Below, in pieces: positions 16,411-25,411 of a stretch of DNA of 45,642 nt (within the stretch, counting starts at the first letter, position 1; every line of letters begins with the position of its first letter). Where the stretch lies: contig JBPCUN010000117.1 in assembly GCA_051011115.1 (NCBI GenBank), positions 1 to 45,642 of the forward strand. Reading direction: 5' to 3'. A program made the position numbers and the translations under genes. The notes under the pieces were generated by a model. That model was not told the origin of the DNA. It was given only the letters and a program-made list of their open reading frames with translations, and did not search any database. The DNA is from Profundicola sp051011115 (GTDB lineage Bacteria > Bacteroidota > Bacteroidia > Flavobacteriales > Weeksellaceae).

Positions 16411-17282
16411 CACATATAGCCTAATTTATACCATTGAAATAACCATAAATTAGGTTGATTAGATACGATATTGCGGTAAACTATTTTCTTGGTAATTGAA
16501 AAAACATTAGAAATTAAAGCGTTAACTCTTAAGAGTTTTAATAGTCTAAATACCTTGATTATCTTGATATATTTAGCAATTTCTGGATGATGTTTATCTA
16601 GATATAATGCGTAGGCTATTGCTTCTTCCGTCTTATTCAAAAATGAAGTGGAATCCATCATTCCTAAGTGTTCAGCAGGATTATTAATTAATTTGAGATG
16701 ATAACCTTTTAATTTAAGATTAATTCCAAAAACAGTATCCTGATAACCATATTTTTGAGGTAGTTTCAAAAAAGGAACGTTTAAAAAAACCTCTTTCTTT
16801 ATTATAAAGTTGCTACCTCTGAAACCTAAATAAGCATCTGTTTTTATATCCTCATTGATCTCTTCATAGCGTTTTCCCACTTTCCACCTCAGAAGATGTT
16901 TGGGGTTGTTTAATTCATTATAACAAATTCCACCAGAAAAGGCATCAGCATCATTCTGTGTAATAAAATTTATATACTTTTGAATGAAATCATCTTTAAT
17001 GATCTTCATATCTGCATCTACAAATAGCAACCATTCATATACTGCCTCTTTAGCAAGTAAATTTCTATTTTGATCGTTTCCCAAATTTTGCTTTGGGCGT
17101 AAATATCGGGTACGAGAAAGATGCTGAAATGTTTTATTATCTCTTAATGTATGTAGATTGGTAGAACAATCATCAGACACCAAGATTTCAAAAGATATCT
17201 GGGCTAAAGTACATTGCTGGTGTAATGTACGGACAAGATTTATATAAGAGTGGTTATAGACAGGTATACAGACAGATAACAC
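16368..17282 (-). CDS. Glycosyltransferase family 2 protein
   Basis: A 304-residue GT-A fold transferase: LSVCIPVYNHSY at the N-terminus, ISFEILVSDDCST (nucleotide binding), NLGNDQNRN, and the metal-binding DxD-type motif LFVDADMKI (about residue 90), then FRGSNFIIKKEVF. The start is GTG at 17282, three bases after the stop of the FtsE-like gene, so it belongs to that operon. The C-terminal ~14 codons overlap the convergent GT4 gene. Likely role is cell-surface glycan assembly; substrate unknown. Confidence 0.9.
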   Translation of the reverse strand: MLSVCIPVYNHSYINLVRTLHQQCTLAQISFEILVSDDCSTNLHTLRDNKTFQHLSRTRYLRPKQNLGNDQNRNLLAKEAVYEWLLFVDADMKIIKDDFIQKYINFITQNDADAFSGGICYNELNNPKHLLRWKVGKRYEEINEDIKTDAYLGFRGSNFIIKKEVFLNVPFLKLPQKYGYQDTVFGINLKLKGYHLKLINNPAEHLGMMDSTSFLNKTEEAIAYALYLDKHHPEIAKYIKIIKVFRLLKLLRVNALISNVFSITKKIVYRNIVSNQPNLWLFQWYKLGYMCYLYSENKESKIGS

Positions 17283-17285
17283 TTC

Positions 17286-17987
17286 TTAAGCGTCTATAAA
17301 CAACGATTGAGATTCCGCTATGATGACCTTTCCGTTTTCACATCTAAATGTCTTTGCCGGAAACTTTCGGATTATATTATAGTCATGCGTTGCCATGAGT
17401 ACTGCCATATTGTGTTCTTTAGAAACACGCAGGAGTAGATTCATAATCTCTATAGAAGTCTCTGGATCTAGATTACCTGTAGGCTCATCTGCTAGAATAA
17501 GTTCTGGGTGATTCAATAATGCACGGGCAATGGCTATACGTTGTTGTTCGCCACCAGATAATTGATGAGGCATTTTATGTTTTTTTGTGGCCATATTCAC
17601 ATCTTCTAAAACTTCGTCGATTCGATTATCGATTTCAACTTTAGTTTTCCATCCTGTGGCTTTCAAAACAAACATTAAATTTTTTTCTATCGTTCTATCT
17701 GATAAAAGTTGAAAATCTTGAAATACAATTCCTAATTTTCTTCTAAGCGCAGGAATATTAGAGGTTTTTAATTTCCCTAAATCAATTCCTGCAACCTCTC
17801 CTTCACCTGTTTGTAAAGGTAAATCACCATATAGAACTTTGAGCAAACTACTTTTACCACTACCGGTTTTACCAATTAAATAGGCGAATTCACCTCTTTG
17901 CATTTCAAAATCAACTTCATTTAATACCAAAAAATTACGTTGGTATATATCTGCGTCTTTTAAATAGATAATAGGAGTAGTGCTCAT
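17286..17987 (-). CDS. ftsE: FtsE-like ABC transporter ATP-binding protein
   Basis: The 233-residue product is an ABC ATPase with Walker A GKTGSGKSS (about residues 36-44), Q-loop VFQDFQLL, signature LSGGEQQRIAIARAL, Walker B LILADEPTGNLD and switch His in ATHDYNII. The YQR..VL..V start and DFQLL region resemble FtsE, which with FtsX controls peptidoglycan hydrolysis at division; no ftsX is present here, so it could also be a LolD-like ATPase. The ATG at 17987 was chosen over upstream 18002 because homologous sequence begins at MSTTPIIYL. It follows rpmH and precedes a GT2 gene by three bases. Confidence 0.85.
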   Translation of the reverse strand: MSTTPIIYLKDADIYQRNFLVLNEVDFEMQRGEFAYLIGKTGSGKSSLLKVLYGDLPLQTGEGEVAGIDLGKLKTSNIPALRRKLGIVFQDFQLLSDRTIEKNLMFVLKATGWKTKVEIDNRIDEVLEDVNMATKKHKMPHQLSGGEQQRIAIARALLNHPELILADEPTGNLDPETSIEIMNLLLRVSKEHNMAVLMATHDYNIIRKFPAKTFRCENGKVIIAESQSLFIDA

Positions 17988-18009
17988 AAAAAATTTTATC
18001 AAAAATAAA

Positions 18010-18040
18010 ATAAAAAAGCCTGAAAGAAAACCTCCAAGCT
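18010..18040 (-). terminator. Weak terminator or attenuator between rpmH and ftsE
   Basis: On the minus strand AGCTTG (18040-18035) can pair with CAGGCT (18022-18017) and is followed by a T-run. The stem is only six pairs with one G-T, so some read-through into ftsE is likely. Confidence 0.4.
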
Positions 18041-18066
18041 AAATTTTATCAATATTTTATGAAAGA

Positions 18067-18222
18067 TTAACGTTTTGCTCTAACAGCACTTACGGTCAAT
18101 CTTTTTCTGCCTTTCTTTCTTCTGGAAGCCAAAACTCTGCGCCCATTTTTACTAGACATTCTTTCACGGAATCCGTGCTTGTTTCTCTTCTTTCTATTAC
18201 TTGGTTGAAATGTTCTTTTCAT
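18067..18222 (-). CDS. rpmH: 50S ribosomal protein L34
   Basis: Translated directly on the minus strand: 51 residues beginning MKRTFQPSNRKKRNKHGFRERM, with the family block SSKNGRRVLASRRKKGRKRLTVS. That is the full L34 pattern and the length seen in Bacteroidota. L34 is a late-binding large-subunit protein. In many bacteria rpmH precedes rnpA; here it precedes the FtsE-like gene and is divergent from gyrA. A well-formed promoter lies 47 bases upstream. Confidence 0.97.
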   Translation of the reverse strand: MKRTFQPSNRKKRNKHGFRERMSSKNGRRVLASRRKKGRKRLTVSAVRAKR

Positions 18223-18268
18223 TACTTCTCACTTTTTGGTTCCACACCCCGATTTTTAATTCGGATTG

Positions 18269-18300
18269 CAAATATAAATCAAGTTTTTAGATTCACAAAA
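18269..18300 (-). promoter_or_regulatory. Promoter of rpmH
   Basis: On the minus strand TTTTG (18300-18296), a 19-base spacer and TATATTTG (18276-18269) match the Bacteroidota consensus TTTG-N19-TAnnTTTG exactly. The distance to the rpmH ATG is 46 bases. Confidence 0.75.
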
Positions 18301-18449
18301 TAAAACGCCATATAAATATCAAATATCTATCAGCCTTATTTTATACAATCAAATATTAAGTTATTATAAATTGTTGATAATTTCAAGCAATTTACTCTAA
18401 AAACTCAGGCATATGTTGTATTTTAGCATATTAGTAAATTTAGTGATTT

Positions 18450-20978
18450 ATGGCTGAAGGAGAAAAGATTATTCCTATTAATATAGAGGAACAAATGAAG
18501 ACCGCTTACATTGACTATTCAATGTCGGTAATTGTATCAAGAGCTCTACCAGATGTGCGTGATGGGCTAAAACCAGTTCACAGACGGGTCCTATACGGAA
18601 TGCGAGAATTGGGCGTTTACTCAAACAGAGCACATAAGAAATCTGCTCGTATTGTGGGGGAAGTACTAGGTAAGTATCATCCACATGGTGATTCATCTGT
18701 ATATGATACCATGGTGCGTATGGCACAACCTTGGTCTATGCGTTATATGCTTGTAGATGGTCAAGGTAACTTTGGGTCTGTGGATGGTGATCCTCCTGCA
18801 GCAATGCGTTATACTGAGGCTCGTATGCAAAAAATATCAGAAGAACTTCTATCTGATATAGAAAAAGAAACGGTAGATTTTCAATTAAACTTTGATGATA
18901 CATTAGAAGAACCAACTGTATTACCAACGAGGGTTCCCAATCTATTGGTAAATGGTGCTGCTGGTATTGCTGTAGGAATGGCTACCAATATGGCGCCGCA
19001 TAACTTATCAGAGGTTATTGATGGTATAGCGGCATATATTGACGATAATGATATTACCATTGAAGGCTTGATGGAGTATATTAAAGCGCCTGACTTCCCT
19101 ACAGGTGGTGAGATATATGGATATAAAGGTGTGAAAGATGCCTTTGAAACGGGTAGAGGGAGAATCATCATGCGTGCAAAAACACGTATGGAAGAATTAA
19201 ACGGTAGAGATTGCATTATCGTTGATGAGATTCCTTATCAAGTGAACAAAGCTAATATGATATCATCTACAGCCGAGTTGGTGAAAGATGGTAAATTAGA
19301 TGGCATTGCAGAGATTCGTGATGAGTCTGATCGTAATGGTATGCGTATCGTTTATGTTTTAAAAACTGATGCGATTCCTAACATTGTTCTAAACTTATTA
19401 TATAAATACACACAACTTCAAACATCATTCAGTGTCAATAATATTGCATTGGTAAATGGTCGTCCAGAACAATTAAATTTAAAGGATTTAATTAAGCACT
19501 TTGTAGACCACAGGCATGATGTAGTAATTCGTAGAACGGAGTACGAACTTAAGAAAGCAAGAGAAAGAGCTCATTTGTTAGAGGGTTACATGAAGGTAAT
19601 TGCTACCGAAGATACCCTAGATAGAGCGATTCATATCATTCGCCATTCAGCTAACCCTGCAGATGCAAAGGTTGGTTTGATAGAAGAGTTTGACTTAACA
19701 GATATTCAAGCACAAGCGGTTTTAGATCTTAGATTATCGAAGCTTACAGGTATGGAGCTTGATAAGATTAGAGAAGAGTATGAAGAGATCATGAAAGAAA
19801 TTGATCGTTTGGTAGAGATTCTCTCGAATAAAGTCGCAAGATTTGAAATCATAAAAGAAGAACTACAAGAGATTAAAGAAAAGTATGGTGATGAGCGTAG
19901 AACTTCTATCAACTATGCAGGGGGTGAAATGAGTATTGAAGATATTATTCCAGATGATAAGATGGTGGTTACCATTTCGCATTTAGGATACATTAAACGT
20001 ACCTCATTATCAGAATATCGTGCACAATCTCGTGGAGGTGTAGGTAATCGTGGAGCTACTTCTAGAGATGGAGATTTCTTAGAATATATGGTTGTAGCCT
20101 CAAATCACCAATATATGCTATTCTTTACAGAGAAAGGTAGATGTTTCTGGCTTCGTGTTTACGAAATTCCGGAAGGATCTAAAACGTCTAAAGGTAGAGC
20201 GATACAGAATATCATTAGTCTTGAGCCAGATGATAGAGTGAGGGCTTACATTCGAACCCATGATCTAATGGATGAGGAATATGTAAACGATAACTACGTA
20301 GTGATGGTTACTAAAAAAGGTCAGATTAAAAAGACTTTATTAGAAGCATATTCTAGACCACGTGTAAATGGTATTAATGCGATTACCATTAAGGATGGGG
20401 ATGAGTTATTAGAAGCTAAACTTACCAATGGTGAAAGTCAAATTATGATTGCCGCTAAAAATGGTAAAGCTATTAGGTTTAATGAAGAGAACGTAAGGCC
20501 TATGGGTAGAACGGCCTCTGGGGTGCGCGGGATTAATATTGATGATTCTGATGAGGTAGTTGGAATGGTTGTTGTTTCTGACATGGAAAATGACACGATT
20601 CTTGTAGTTTCTGAGAAGGGTTATGGTAAACGTACCAATGTAGATGATTATAGAGAAACTAATCGAGGAGGTAAAGGAGTTAAGACCTTGAATATCACCG
20701 ATAAGACTGGTAGTTTAATTGCCATTAAGAACGTGACAGACGATAATGATTTAATGATTATTAATAAGTCTGGAGTTGCTATTAGAACTTCTGTAGAAGA
20801 ATTAAGAGTAATGGGTAGAGCAACCCAAGGGGTTAAATTAATCAACCTGAAGAAGGGAGATGAAATAGCAGCTGTGGCCAAAGTTGAAATCGAAGAAGAT
20901 GAAGCATTACAAGAAGATCTTTTAGACGACAATGTAGAAAACAGTGACAACCAAAATATTAATCAAGAAGAAGAATAA
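18450..20978 (+). CDS. gyrA: DNA gyrase subunit A
   Basis: GyrA is the DNA-cleaving and rejoining subunit of gyrase. The 842-residue product opens MAEGEKIIPINIEEQMKTAYIDYSMSVIVSRALPDVRDGLKPVHRR, has the active-site Tyr in AAMRYTEARM (about residue 120), the QRDR segment KYHPHGDSSVYDTMVRMAQ with the Ser and Asp of quinolone-sensitive enzymes, and a C-terminal six-bladed DNA-wrapping domain from about residue 500 with the GyrA-box variant NRGGKG. An acidic tail ends the protein. A TPR-protein gene starts two bases after the stop, so they are probably cotranscribed. Confidence 0.98.
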   Translation: MAEGEKIIPINIEEQMKTAYIDYSMSVIVSRALPDVRDGLKPVHRRVLYGMRELGVYSNRAHKKSARIVGEVLGKYHPHGDSSVYDTMVRMAQPWSMRYMLVDGQGNFGSVDGDPPAAMRYTEARMQKISEELLSDIEKETVDFQLNFDDTLEEPTVLPTRVPNLLVNGAAGIAVGMATNMAPHNLSEVIDGIAAYIDDNDITIEGLMEYIKAPDFPTGGEIYGYKGVKDAFETGRGRIIMRAKTRMEELNGRDCIIVDEIPYQVNKANMISSTAELVKDGKLDGIAEIRDESDRNGMRIVYVLKTDAIPNIVLNLLYKYTQLQTSFSVNNIALVNGRPEQLNLKDLIKHFVDHRHDVVIRRTEYELKKARERAHLLEGYMKVIATEDTLDRAIHIIRHSANPADAKVGLIEEFDLTDIQAQAVLDLRLSKLTGMELDKIREEYEEIMKEIDRLVEILSNKVARFEIIKEELQEIKEKYGDERRTSINYAGGEMSIEDIIPDDKMVVTISHLGYIKRTSLSEYRAQSRGGVGNRGATSRDGDFLEYMVVASNHQYMLFFTEKGRCFWLRVYEIPEGSKTSKGRAIQNIISLEPDDRVRAYIRTHDLMDEEYVNDNYVVMVTKKGQIKKTLLEAYSRPRVNGINAITIKDGDELLEAKLTNGESQIMIAAKNGKAIRFNEENVRPMGRTASGVRGINIDDSDEVVGMVVVSDMENDTILVVSEKGYGKRTNVDDYRETNRGGKGVKTLNITDKTGSLIAIKNVTDDNDLMIINKSGVAIRTSVEELRVMGRATQGVKLINLKKGDEIAAVAKVEIEEDEALQEDLLDDNVENSDNQNINQEEE

Positions 20979-20980
20979 AA

Positions 20981-22378
20981 ATGAAAAAAATTATTTTGAG
21001 CATAGCGATGGCATCTATTTTTATAGGTGTTTCAGCACAGAAGGCAGAAATCCAAGCCACACAACAAGCTTTCAAAAGCAAAGATTATCAAACAGCATTA
21101 CAACAAGCAGATATAGCTGAAAGTAAATTAAGTGAAGACCCAACCATAGAGCCAGAAGATTTAGCAAACTTTTATTTTGCGGCGGCTAAATCAGCGAAAC
21201 AATCTGGGGATTTAATTAAAGCTGGGGAGTATTATGCTAAATTAGGGGACTTAGAATCTAAACCATATTTCAAAGTAAAAAATAAGGACACTAGAAATTG
21301 GGAATTTTTTTACGATGAAAAATCAGTTGATGCCAAGACATCAGCTGGTAATTATGCTAAAGTAAAAGAAGGTCAAATTTCTAAATCATTATTACAGCCA
21401 GAGATTCAGACGTTGAATACGGAAGCTGCGGCAGCTTTAAAGAAAGCAAATGATGGTTTTAATGCTAAAGATTATAAGTTAGCTGGTGATGAATTCACCA
21501 AAGCGTACTATTTGTATAAGGCGATTGGTCAAGATAGACCTGTATTCTATTATTATGCTGGTTTAGGGTATGTGCAGACGGAAGAGTATGAGAAGGCTGC
21601 AGACATATTTCAGACCCTAATAGACAATGGTTTTACAGGGGTAGAAACAAGTTATATAGCTACGGATAAAGAAGGAAATGATTTATCGTTTTCTACTCAA
21701 GCGGATATGGACACACAAGTTAAGTTAGGACTTGTAGAAAATCCGAGAACAGAGACTTCAGAATCATTAGAAGAGGATTTATATAGCAATGCTACTTATA
21801 CTTATTATCAATTAAAAAACTTTGATAAAGCGGTAGAGGTAGGACAAAAAGGACTAGAAAAATTCCCTCAAAATGAGAATATGAACAAAATTATCACGGC
21901 TTCATATCAACAAAGTGGTAATTCTGATAAATTTGTAGCATCTCTTCAAGAAAAAGTAGACAATGGTACGGCAGATGCGGTAGATTACTTTAACCTTGCA
22001 AAAACCTTAGAGGATCAAGATGATAGTAATGCAGATCAGGCTAGAACATATTATGAAAAAGCCATTGAGAAAGATCCAAACTTTGCTGATGCTCACTTAA
22101 ATCTTGCATTCTTAATCATAGAACCAGAGAAGGATTTGGTTGCTAAAATGAATGAGAATTTAGGTTCTTCTGCAAAAGAGAAGAAAATTTATAACGAGAA
22201 TAAAGCTAAAAGGAAAGCATTATACAAAGAAGCTTTACCATATTTAGAAAAAGCATACGAGCAAAACCCTGAGAATCCATCATTAATTAAAATCCTAAAA
22301 AACTCTTATGAAGTTGTAGGGGATGATGATAAGTATACAGAGTTTAAGGCAAAATATGATGCGCTAGTGCAGCAATAA
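20981..22378 (+). CDS. Exported tetratricopeptide-repeat protein
   Basis: A 465-residue protein with an N-terminal signal peptide (MKKIILSIAMASIFIGVSAQ, cleavage probably after the SAQ region), hence periplasmic or outer-membrane associated. TPR-like helical pairs are visible at about residues 30-90, 150-230 (DYKLAGDEFTKAYYLYK), 270-320 and 340-450 (ARTYYEKAIEKDPNFADAHLNLAFL; YLEKAYEQNPENPSLIKIL). TPRs mediate protein-protein contacts; the partner is unknown. It starts two bases after gyrA, which I recall as a conserved flavobacterial gene pair, and ends at a strong terminator. Confidence 0.88.
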   Translation: MKKIILSIAMASIFIGVSAQKAEIQATQQAFKSKDYQTALQQADIAESKLSEDPTIEPEDLANFYFAAAKSAKQSGDLIKAGEYYAKLGDLESKPYFKVKNKDTRNWEFFYDEKSVDAKTSAGNYAKVKEGQISKSLLQPEIQTLNTEAAAALKKANDGFNAKDYKLAGDEFTKAYYLYKAIGQDRPVFYYYAGLGYVQTEEYEKAADIFQTLIDNGFTGVETSYIATDKEGNDLSFSTQADMDTQVKLGLVENPRTETSESLEEDLYSNATYTYYQLKNFDKAVEVGQKGLEKFPQNENMNKIITASYQQSGNSDKFVASLQEKVDNGTADAVDYFNLAKTLEDQDDSNADQARTYYEKAIEKDPNFADAHLNLAFLIIEPEKDLVAKMNENLGSSAKEKKIYNENKAKRKALYKEALPYLEKAYEQNPENPSLIKILKNSYEVVGDDDKYTEFKAKYDALVQQ

Positions 22379-22410
22379 GTTTTAATCCGCGAGGATTTAT
22401 TAAAGTAATT

Positions 22411-22443
22411 AGCCATTTCATCACCGATGAAATGGCTTTTTTG
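22411..22443 (+). terminator. Terminator of the gyrA-TPR operon
   Basis: AGCCATTTCATC (22411-22422) pairs perfectly with GATGAAATGGCT (22426-22437) around a three-base loop, followed by six T. A classical Rho-independent terminator. Confidence 0.92.
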
Positions 22444-22474
22444 ATACTATAATTTTATTTGGAGTGATATTTTT

Positions 22475-23098
22475 TTAATCAATCTTCATCTCTACCACCC
22501 ACATGCCTCGTAATTCATTTATATCATATCCAAAAGCTTTATCAGCAGGGTATAAAGATTTAATTTTGGCATAAGTTTCCTCATTTATATCCACCTTCGG
22601 TGTGCCATGACATTGCAAACACATCGTATTGGTAACAATCGGGTAATATCCTACATAATGATCCTCTGTAGCTTCAACTTCAGGCTTAACTTCTACCCCT
22701 TGATTAATTTGAGATTTAAATAAATTTATAATTTTTAGTTCTTTGTCATTAGCAACATTATTAGGATTTCTATTTTTATCAGAGACCCTTTTCAATTTCA
22801 CATCAGAGGATAGTGCGGCACTATCTGTGAGGGGGATTGCCTCTGCGGAGCAAAACTCTAGGGCAAATACAGGACCCTCAGCATTGAGTGCTTGGATTAA
22901 GTTTTTCCCTAAAACTCCCTGCGCTTGACCAGCAATTGCTTTTCCTCTTTCTAAGTATTTATCTTTATCTGAACTTATGGAATCGTTAAACTCCTCTACA
23001 ATAGATGAATCTTCAATCTGATTTGTGGAGGGTTTTTCATTTTTATTACAACCAAATAGAACGAATGTAAAAGCAGATAATAGCATTAAAGTTTTCAT
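22475..23098 (-). CDS. DUF3365 (Tll0287-like) haem-binding lipoprotein
   Basis: A 207-residue protein with a lipoprotein signal (LSAFTFVLFGCNKN, lipobox Cys at residue 17), so anchored in the envelope. Residues about 50-205 look like the DUF3365/Tll0287 domain: an EFCSAEAIPLTD segment, KLKRVSDKNRNPNN, and one c-type haem motif CLQCHG near residue 160, followed by GYDINELRGMWVVEM. The known relative is a cyanobacterial c-haem protein with a PAS-like fold; a redox-sensing or electron-transfer role is inferred. It is monocistronic and convergent with the gyrA operon. Confidence 0.85.
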   Translation of the reverse strand: MKTLMLLSAFTFVLFGCNKNEKPSTNQIEDSSIVEEFNDSISSDKDKYLERGKAIAGQAQGVLGKNLIQALNAEGPVFALEFCSAEAIPLTDSAALSSDVKLKRVSDKNRNPNNVANDKELKIINLFKSQINQGVEVKPEVEATEDHYVGYYPIVTNTMCLQCHGTPKVDINEETYAKIKSLYPADKAFGYDINELRGMWVVEMKID

Positions 23099-23242
23099 AA
23101 AATAGATTTAGGATAAACGTTATAAAAGTAAAACTAATATAGCAAAGACTATGTAACTTAAGTATCATAGCGATAGAATAATCAGTAAAAGTTATAGCCT
23201 ACAATTGTATTGAATATAATACAGCTTACGTTTTAAAAATTT

Positions 23243-24004
23243 TCATTTAATCACACGTTTTATGAAGCGTAATTTATGAGAATACCTTTGAGAATCTGTA
23301 TTGAAGATTCCTGTAGAATCAATCGGGTCAATTCTTACTTTTCCATGTGCATGGATTATTTTTTGACCTTCTAATATAATTCCAACATGGATGATTCGGC
23401 CCTCTTCATTATCAAAAAAGGCTAAATCACCAGGTTCAGATTCTTCTACAAATCCGAGAACCTCCCCATATTCAGCTTGTTGGTAAGTATCTCTAGGTAA
23501 ATAAATATTCTTCATTTTATAAACCTGTTGTACCATACCACTACAATCCACCCCAAACGTAGATTTACCACCCCATAAATAAGGTGTATTCAAATACATC
23601 TGCGCTAAATCTACAATAGAAATTGGGTTCTCATCTGCTTTTAGAATTTCCCCATTAAACTCAAAAGATTTGTCATTAATTTGTATAATTCCATGATGAT
23701 AATTAGGTAAACTTGCACCAATAGGTATAGTCATCGGTGTTTTCTCCATGATGAAATTAAAAATATCCCCCGCAAAGTAAATAGAATCTTTTTGAAAGAA
23801 AGCCTCAGAGCTTATATCAGTTATCATTTTCGGATCAATCCACCCCGCATAATTATCATATTTCGTGGTAACATATAACCACTTTTTCTCTATTTTCAGA
23901 ATCTCTACCTTATCGCCAAAAAGCAATTGAGTCACCATTTCTGCTCTATCGCTAGCATCAGCCCTTACAGGTGCAACGCTTTCTGTACAAATTCCGTATT
24001 TCAT
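23243..24004 (-). CDS. NlpC/P60-family (C40) cell-wall peptidase with SH3 region
   Basis: A 253-residue probable peptidoglycan endopeptidase. The N-terminal half (about 1-130) has bacterial SH3-like sequence (CTESVAPVRADASDRAEMVTQL, then WLYVTTKYDNYAGWID). The C-terminal catalytic domain has the Cys in YLWGGKSTFGVDCSGMVQQVY (about residue 155), the His in RIIHVGIIL and a third polar residue in KIIHAHGKVRID. No obvious signal peptide is visible at this start, so export is uncertain. Its ATG overlaps the stop of the upstream O-methyltransferase gene by four bases (ATGA). Confidence 0.92.
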   Translation of the reverse strand: MKYGICTESVAPVRADASDRAEMVTQLLFGDKVEILKIEKKWLYVTTKYDNYAGWIDPKMITDISSEAFFQKDSIYFAGDIFNFIMEKTPMTIPIGASLPNYHHGIIQINDKSFEFNGEILKADENPISIVDLAQMYLNTPYLWGGKSTFGVDCSGMVQQVYKMKNIYLPRDTYQQAEYGEVLGFVEESEPGDLAFFDNEEGRIIHVGIILEGQKIIHAHGKVRIDPIDSTGIFNTDSQRYSHKLRFIKRVIK

Positions 24005-24651
24005 TTCTTTCTAATTACACTTATACCATCACGTAAAGGTAATAAAACCACCTCAACTCGAGTATCGTTAGCTATATGCCGATTAAATTCTATAATTGCA
24101 GGCGTCATCTTGTCACTAATTTCATACTCCTCCAGCACTTTACCTTTCCATAATACATTGTCTGCTAATATTACACCGCCAGAAGGCATTTTAGGTAGAA
24201 TTAATTCAAAATACTCAATGTACTTTTTCTTTAGTGCATCCATAAATACTAAATCGTACATATCATCTGTATTCTCAATGTACTCGTAAGCATCACTAAT
24301 CACGGCATTTATTTTATCGTGATAACCAGAACGTTCAAAAAACGGGGTATAAAAATCCTTCAAAGTCGGGTTTCTATCAATCGTAGTAATTTTCCCATCT
24401 TCAGATAACCCTTCAGCAAGACAAATGGTTGCATATCCTGTATAAGTTCCTACTTCTAAAATATGCTTCGGACGCATCATCTTAGAAATTATGCTTAAAA
24501 ATCGCCCTTGGATATGACCACTAATCATGTGATAGGTTACAAATTGTTCCTTGGTTTTCTCGGCTAACTCCTTCAATAATTCAGGCTCGGCAGTCGTATT
24601 CTCCCCTAAATATTGATCCAATCGATGATCCTGAAAATCTCTATCTCCCAT
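24001..24651 (-). CDS. Class I SAM-dependent O-methyltransferase
   Basis: A 216-residue methyltransferase of the caffeoyl-CoA/catechol O-methyltransferase family (cation-dependent). Motifs: ILEVGTYTGYATICLAEGL for SAM binding, TTIDRNPTLKDF, the acidic metal site in LVFMDALKKKYIEYFELILP, and VILADNVLWKGKV. The ATG at 24651 (MGDRDFQDHRLDQYL) is preferred over 24690: the family begins about here and a TATCTTTG promoter element (24664-24657) lies between the two candidates. Substrate unknown. It is coupled to the NlpC/P60 gene by a four-base overlap. Confidence 0.9.
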   Translation of the reverse strand: MGDRDFQDHRLDQYLGENTTAEPELLKELAEKTKEQFVTYHMISGHIQGRFLSIISKMMRPKHILEVGTYTGYATICLAEGLSEDGKITTIDRNPTLKDFYTPFFERSGYHDKINAVISDAYEYIENTDDMYDLVFMDALKKKYIEYFELILPKMPSGGVILADNVLWKGKVLEEYEISDKMTPAIIEFNRHIANDTRVEVVLLPLRDGISVIRKK

Positions 24652-24656
24652 AACAA

Positions 24657-24664
24657 CAAAGATA
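24657..24664 (-). promoter_or_regulatory. Candidate -7 element of the O-methyltransferase operon
   Basis: Reads TATCTTTG on the minus strand, an exact TAnnTTTG match, five bases before the ATG at 24651. It supports that start and would give a nearly leaderless transcript. No clear -33 element. Confidence 0.4.
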
Positions 24665-24699
24665 ATCAATTTCAGAAAGTTAACATTCATATAAATTCA

Positions 24700-24978
24700 A
24701 GACGCTTAACATAAATTTTTTGGGCGATTTAACGGACTTTCTGTTCCAATTCCTCGTTTTGTGAAGGACAAAATAGCTAGTCTGGTCTATTCTGCTTCGC
24801 GCCATACCCCAGCCGTCGTATTTGTCATCTTCACAAAGCCTGTGGGATTTCCACAACAATCCCTATCGCGGGGGGTATTGTTTAAAAATAATGGAATTTT
24901 ATAAAAGCTTGTAGTTGTGAAGGGGGCGCTAATTCTCTAGATTTAGAAATAAATTATAGACTGTATTAGTTCCAATTT
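24700..24978. other. Non-coding stretch with a GC-rich, hairpin-rich block
   Basis: No convincing gene. About 24735-24890 is clearly richer in G and C than its surroundings. It holds a 9-bp inverted repeat (TTTGTGAAG at 24758-24766, CTTCACAAA at 24829-24837) and a short hairpin (TGTGG at 24841, CCACA at 24851). It could be a structured RNA or the remnant of a repeated element. The rest, to 24978, is plain AT-rich sequence. Confidence 0.5.
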
Positions 24979-25209
24979 TTATTTAATAATTTTAGTGTTT
25001 TTCTCATTATTTTCTTTTAAATAAATGGCAATAAAGGTCATTGGCTCTGTAGCTGATGCATTGTCAAAATGAAGTATATTTTGATTTTTAGGTTCGTAGA
25101 AGCTATCACCTTCATTTAAGATAATCTCTTCTTGACCTTCTATTTGAAATAATGCTTTTCCAGATTTAATAATACCAATTACGGGACAAGGATCTAATGA
25201 TTTTTTCTT
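24979..25209 (-). pseudogene. 3' fragment of a cupin-domain gene
   Basis: On the minus strand an open frame reads SLDPCPVIGIIKSGKAL, then FQIEGQEEIILNEGDSFYEP, NQNILHFDNASATEPMTF and ends KNTKIIK-stop. The pattern GxxxFQIxGQE...L..GDSFY.P.....H...N is the C-terminal half of a cupin barrel. The frame meets an in-frame TGA at about 25210 and no start is available, so only about 75 codons of the 3' half survive. It is fused directly, out of frame, to the fragment upstream. Confidence 0.6.
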
Positions 25210-25411
25210 TCAAATCAATGGTTAAATTTATATAACGATCATTCCTATTGATTAATTCTTTTAAATATTGCTTTAACTCCTCAGTTTTAATTACAGGAAT
25301 CACTTTAATTAAAGTTAGAATAGCACCACCAAAATTTTTAGACATTTTGTAATCAACAATCTTTTCATCTGCACATTGTTCAAACAACTTAAATGCTTTT
25401 TTTATTCTCAA
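25166..25411 (-). pseudogene. Unidentified gene fragment between Crp-like and cupin remnants
   Basis: An open stretch of 81 codons from a TTG, with no good start, containing FKLFEQCADEKIVDYKMSKN and an Ile/Leu-rich part (GGAILTLIKVIPVIKTEELK, then QYLKELINRNDRYINLTIDL). The last ~11 codons run out of frame into the cupin remnant. I do not recognise the family; the helical, Leu/Ile-rich look is compatible with a HEAT-like or regulatory piece. A one-base change in the A-run at about 25400 would join it to the Crp-like fragment upstream. Confidence 0.4.

Noticed and set aside
24652..24690. ATG at 24690 for the O-methyltransferase
   Set aside because: The extra 13 residues lie over a TATCTTTG promoter element and before the family start; possible but less likely.
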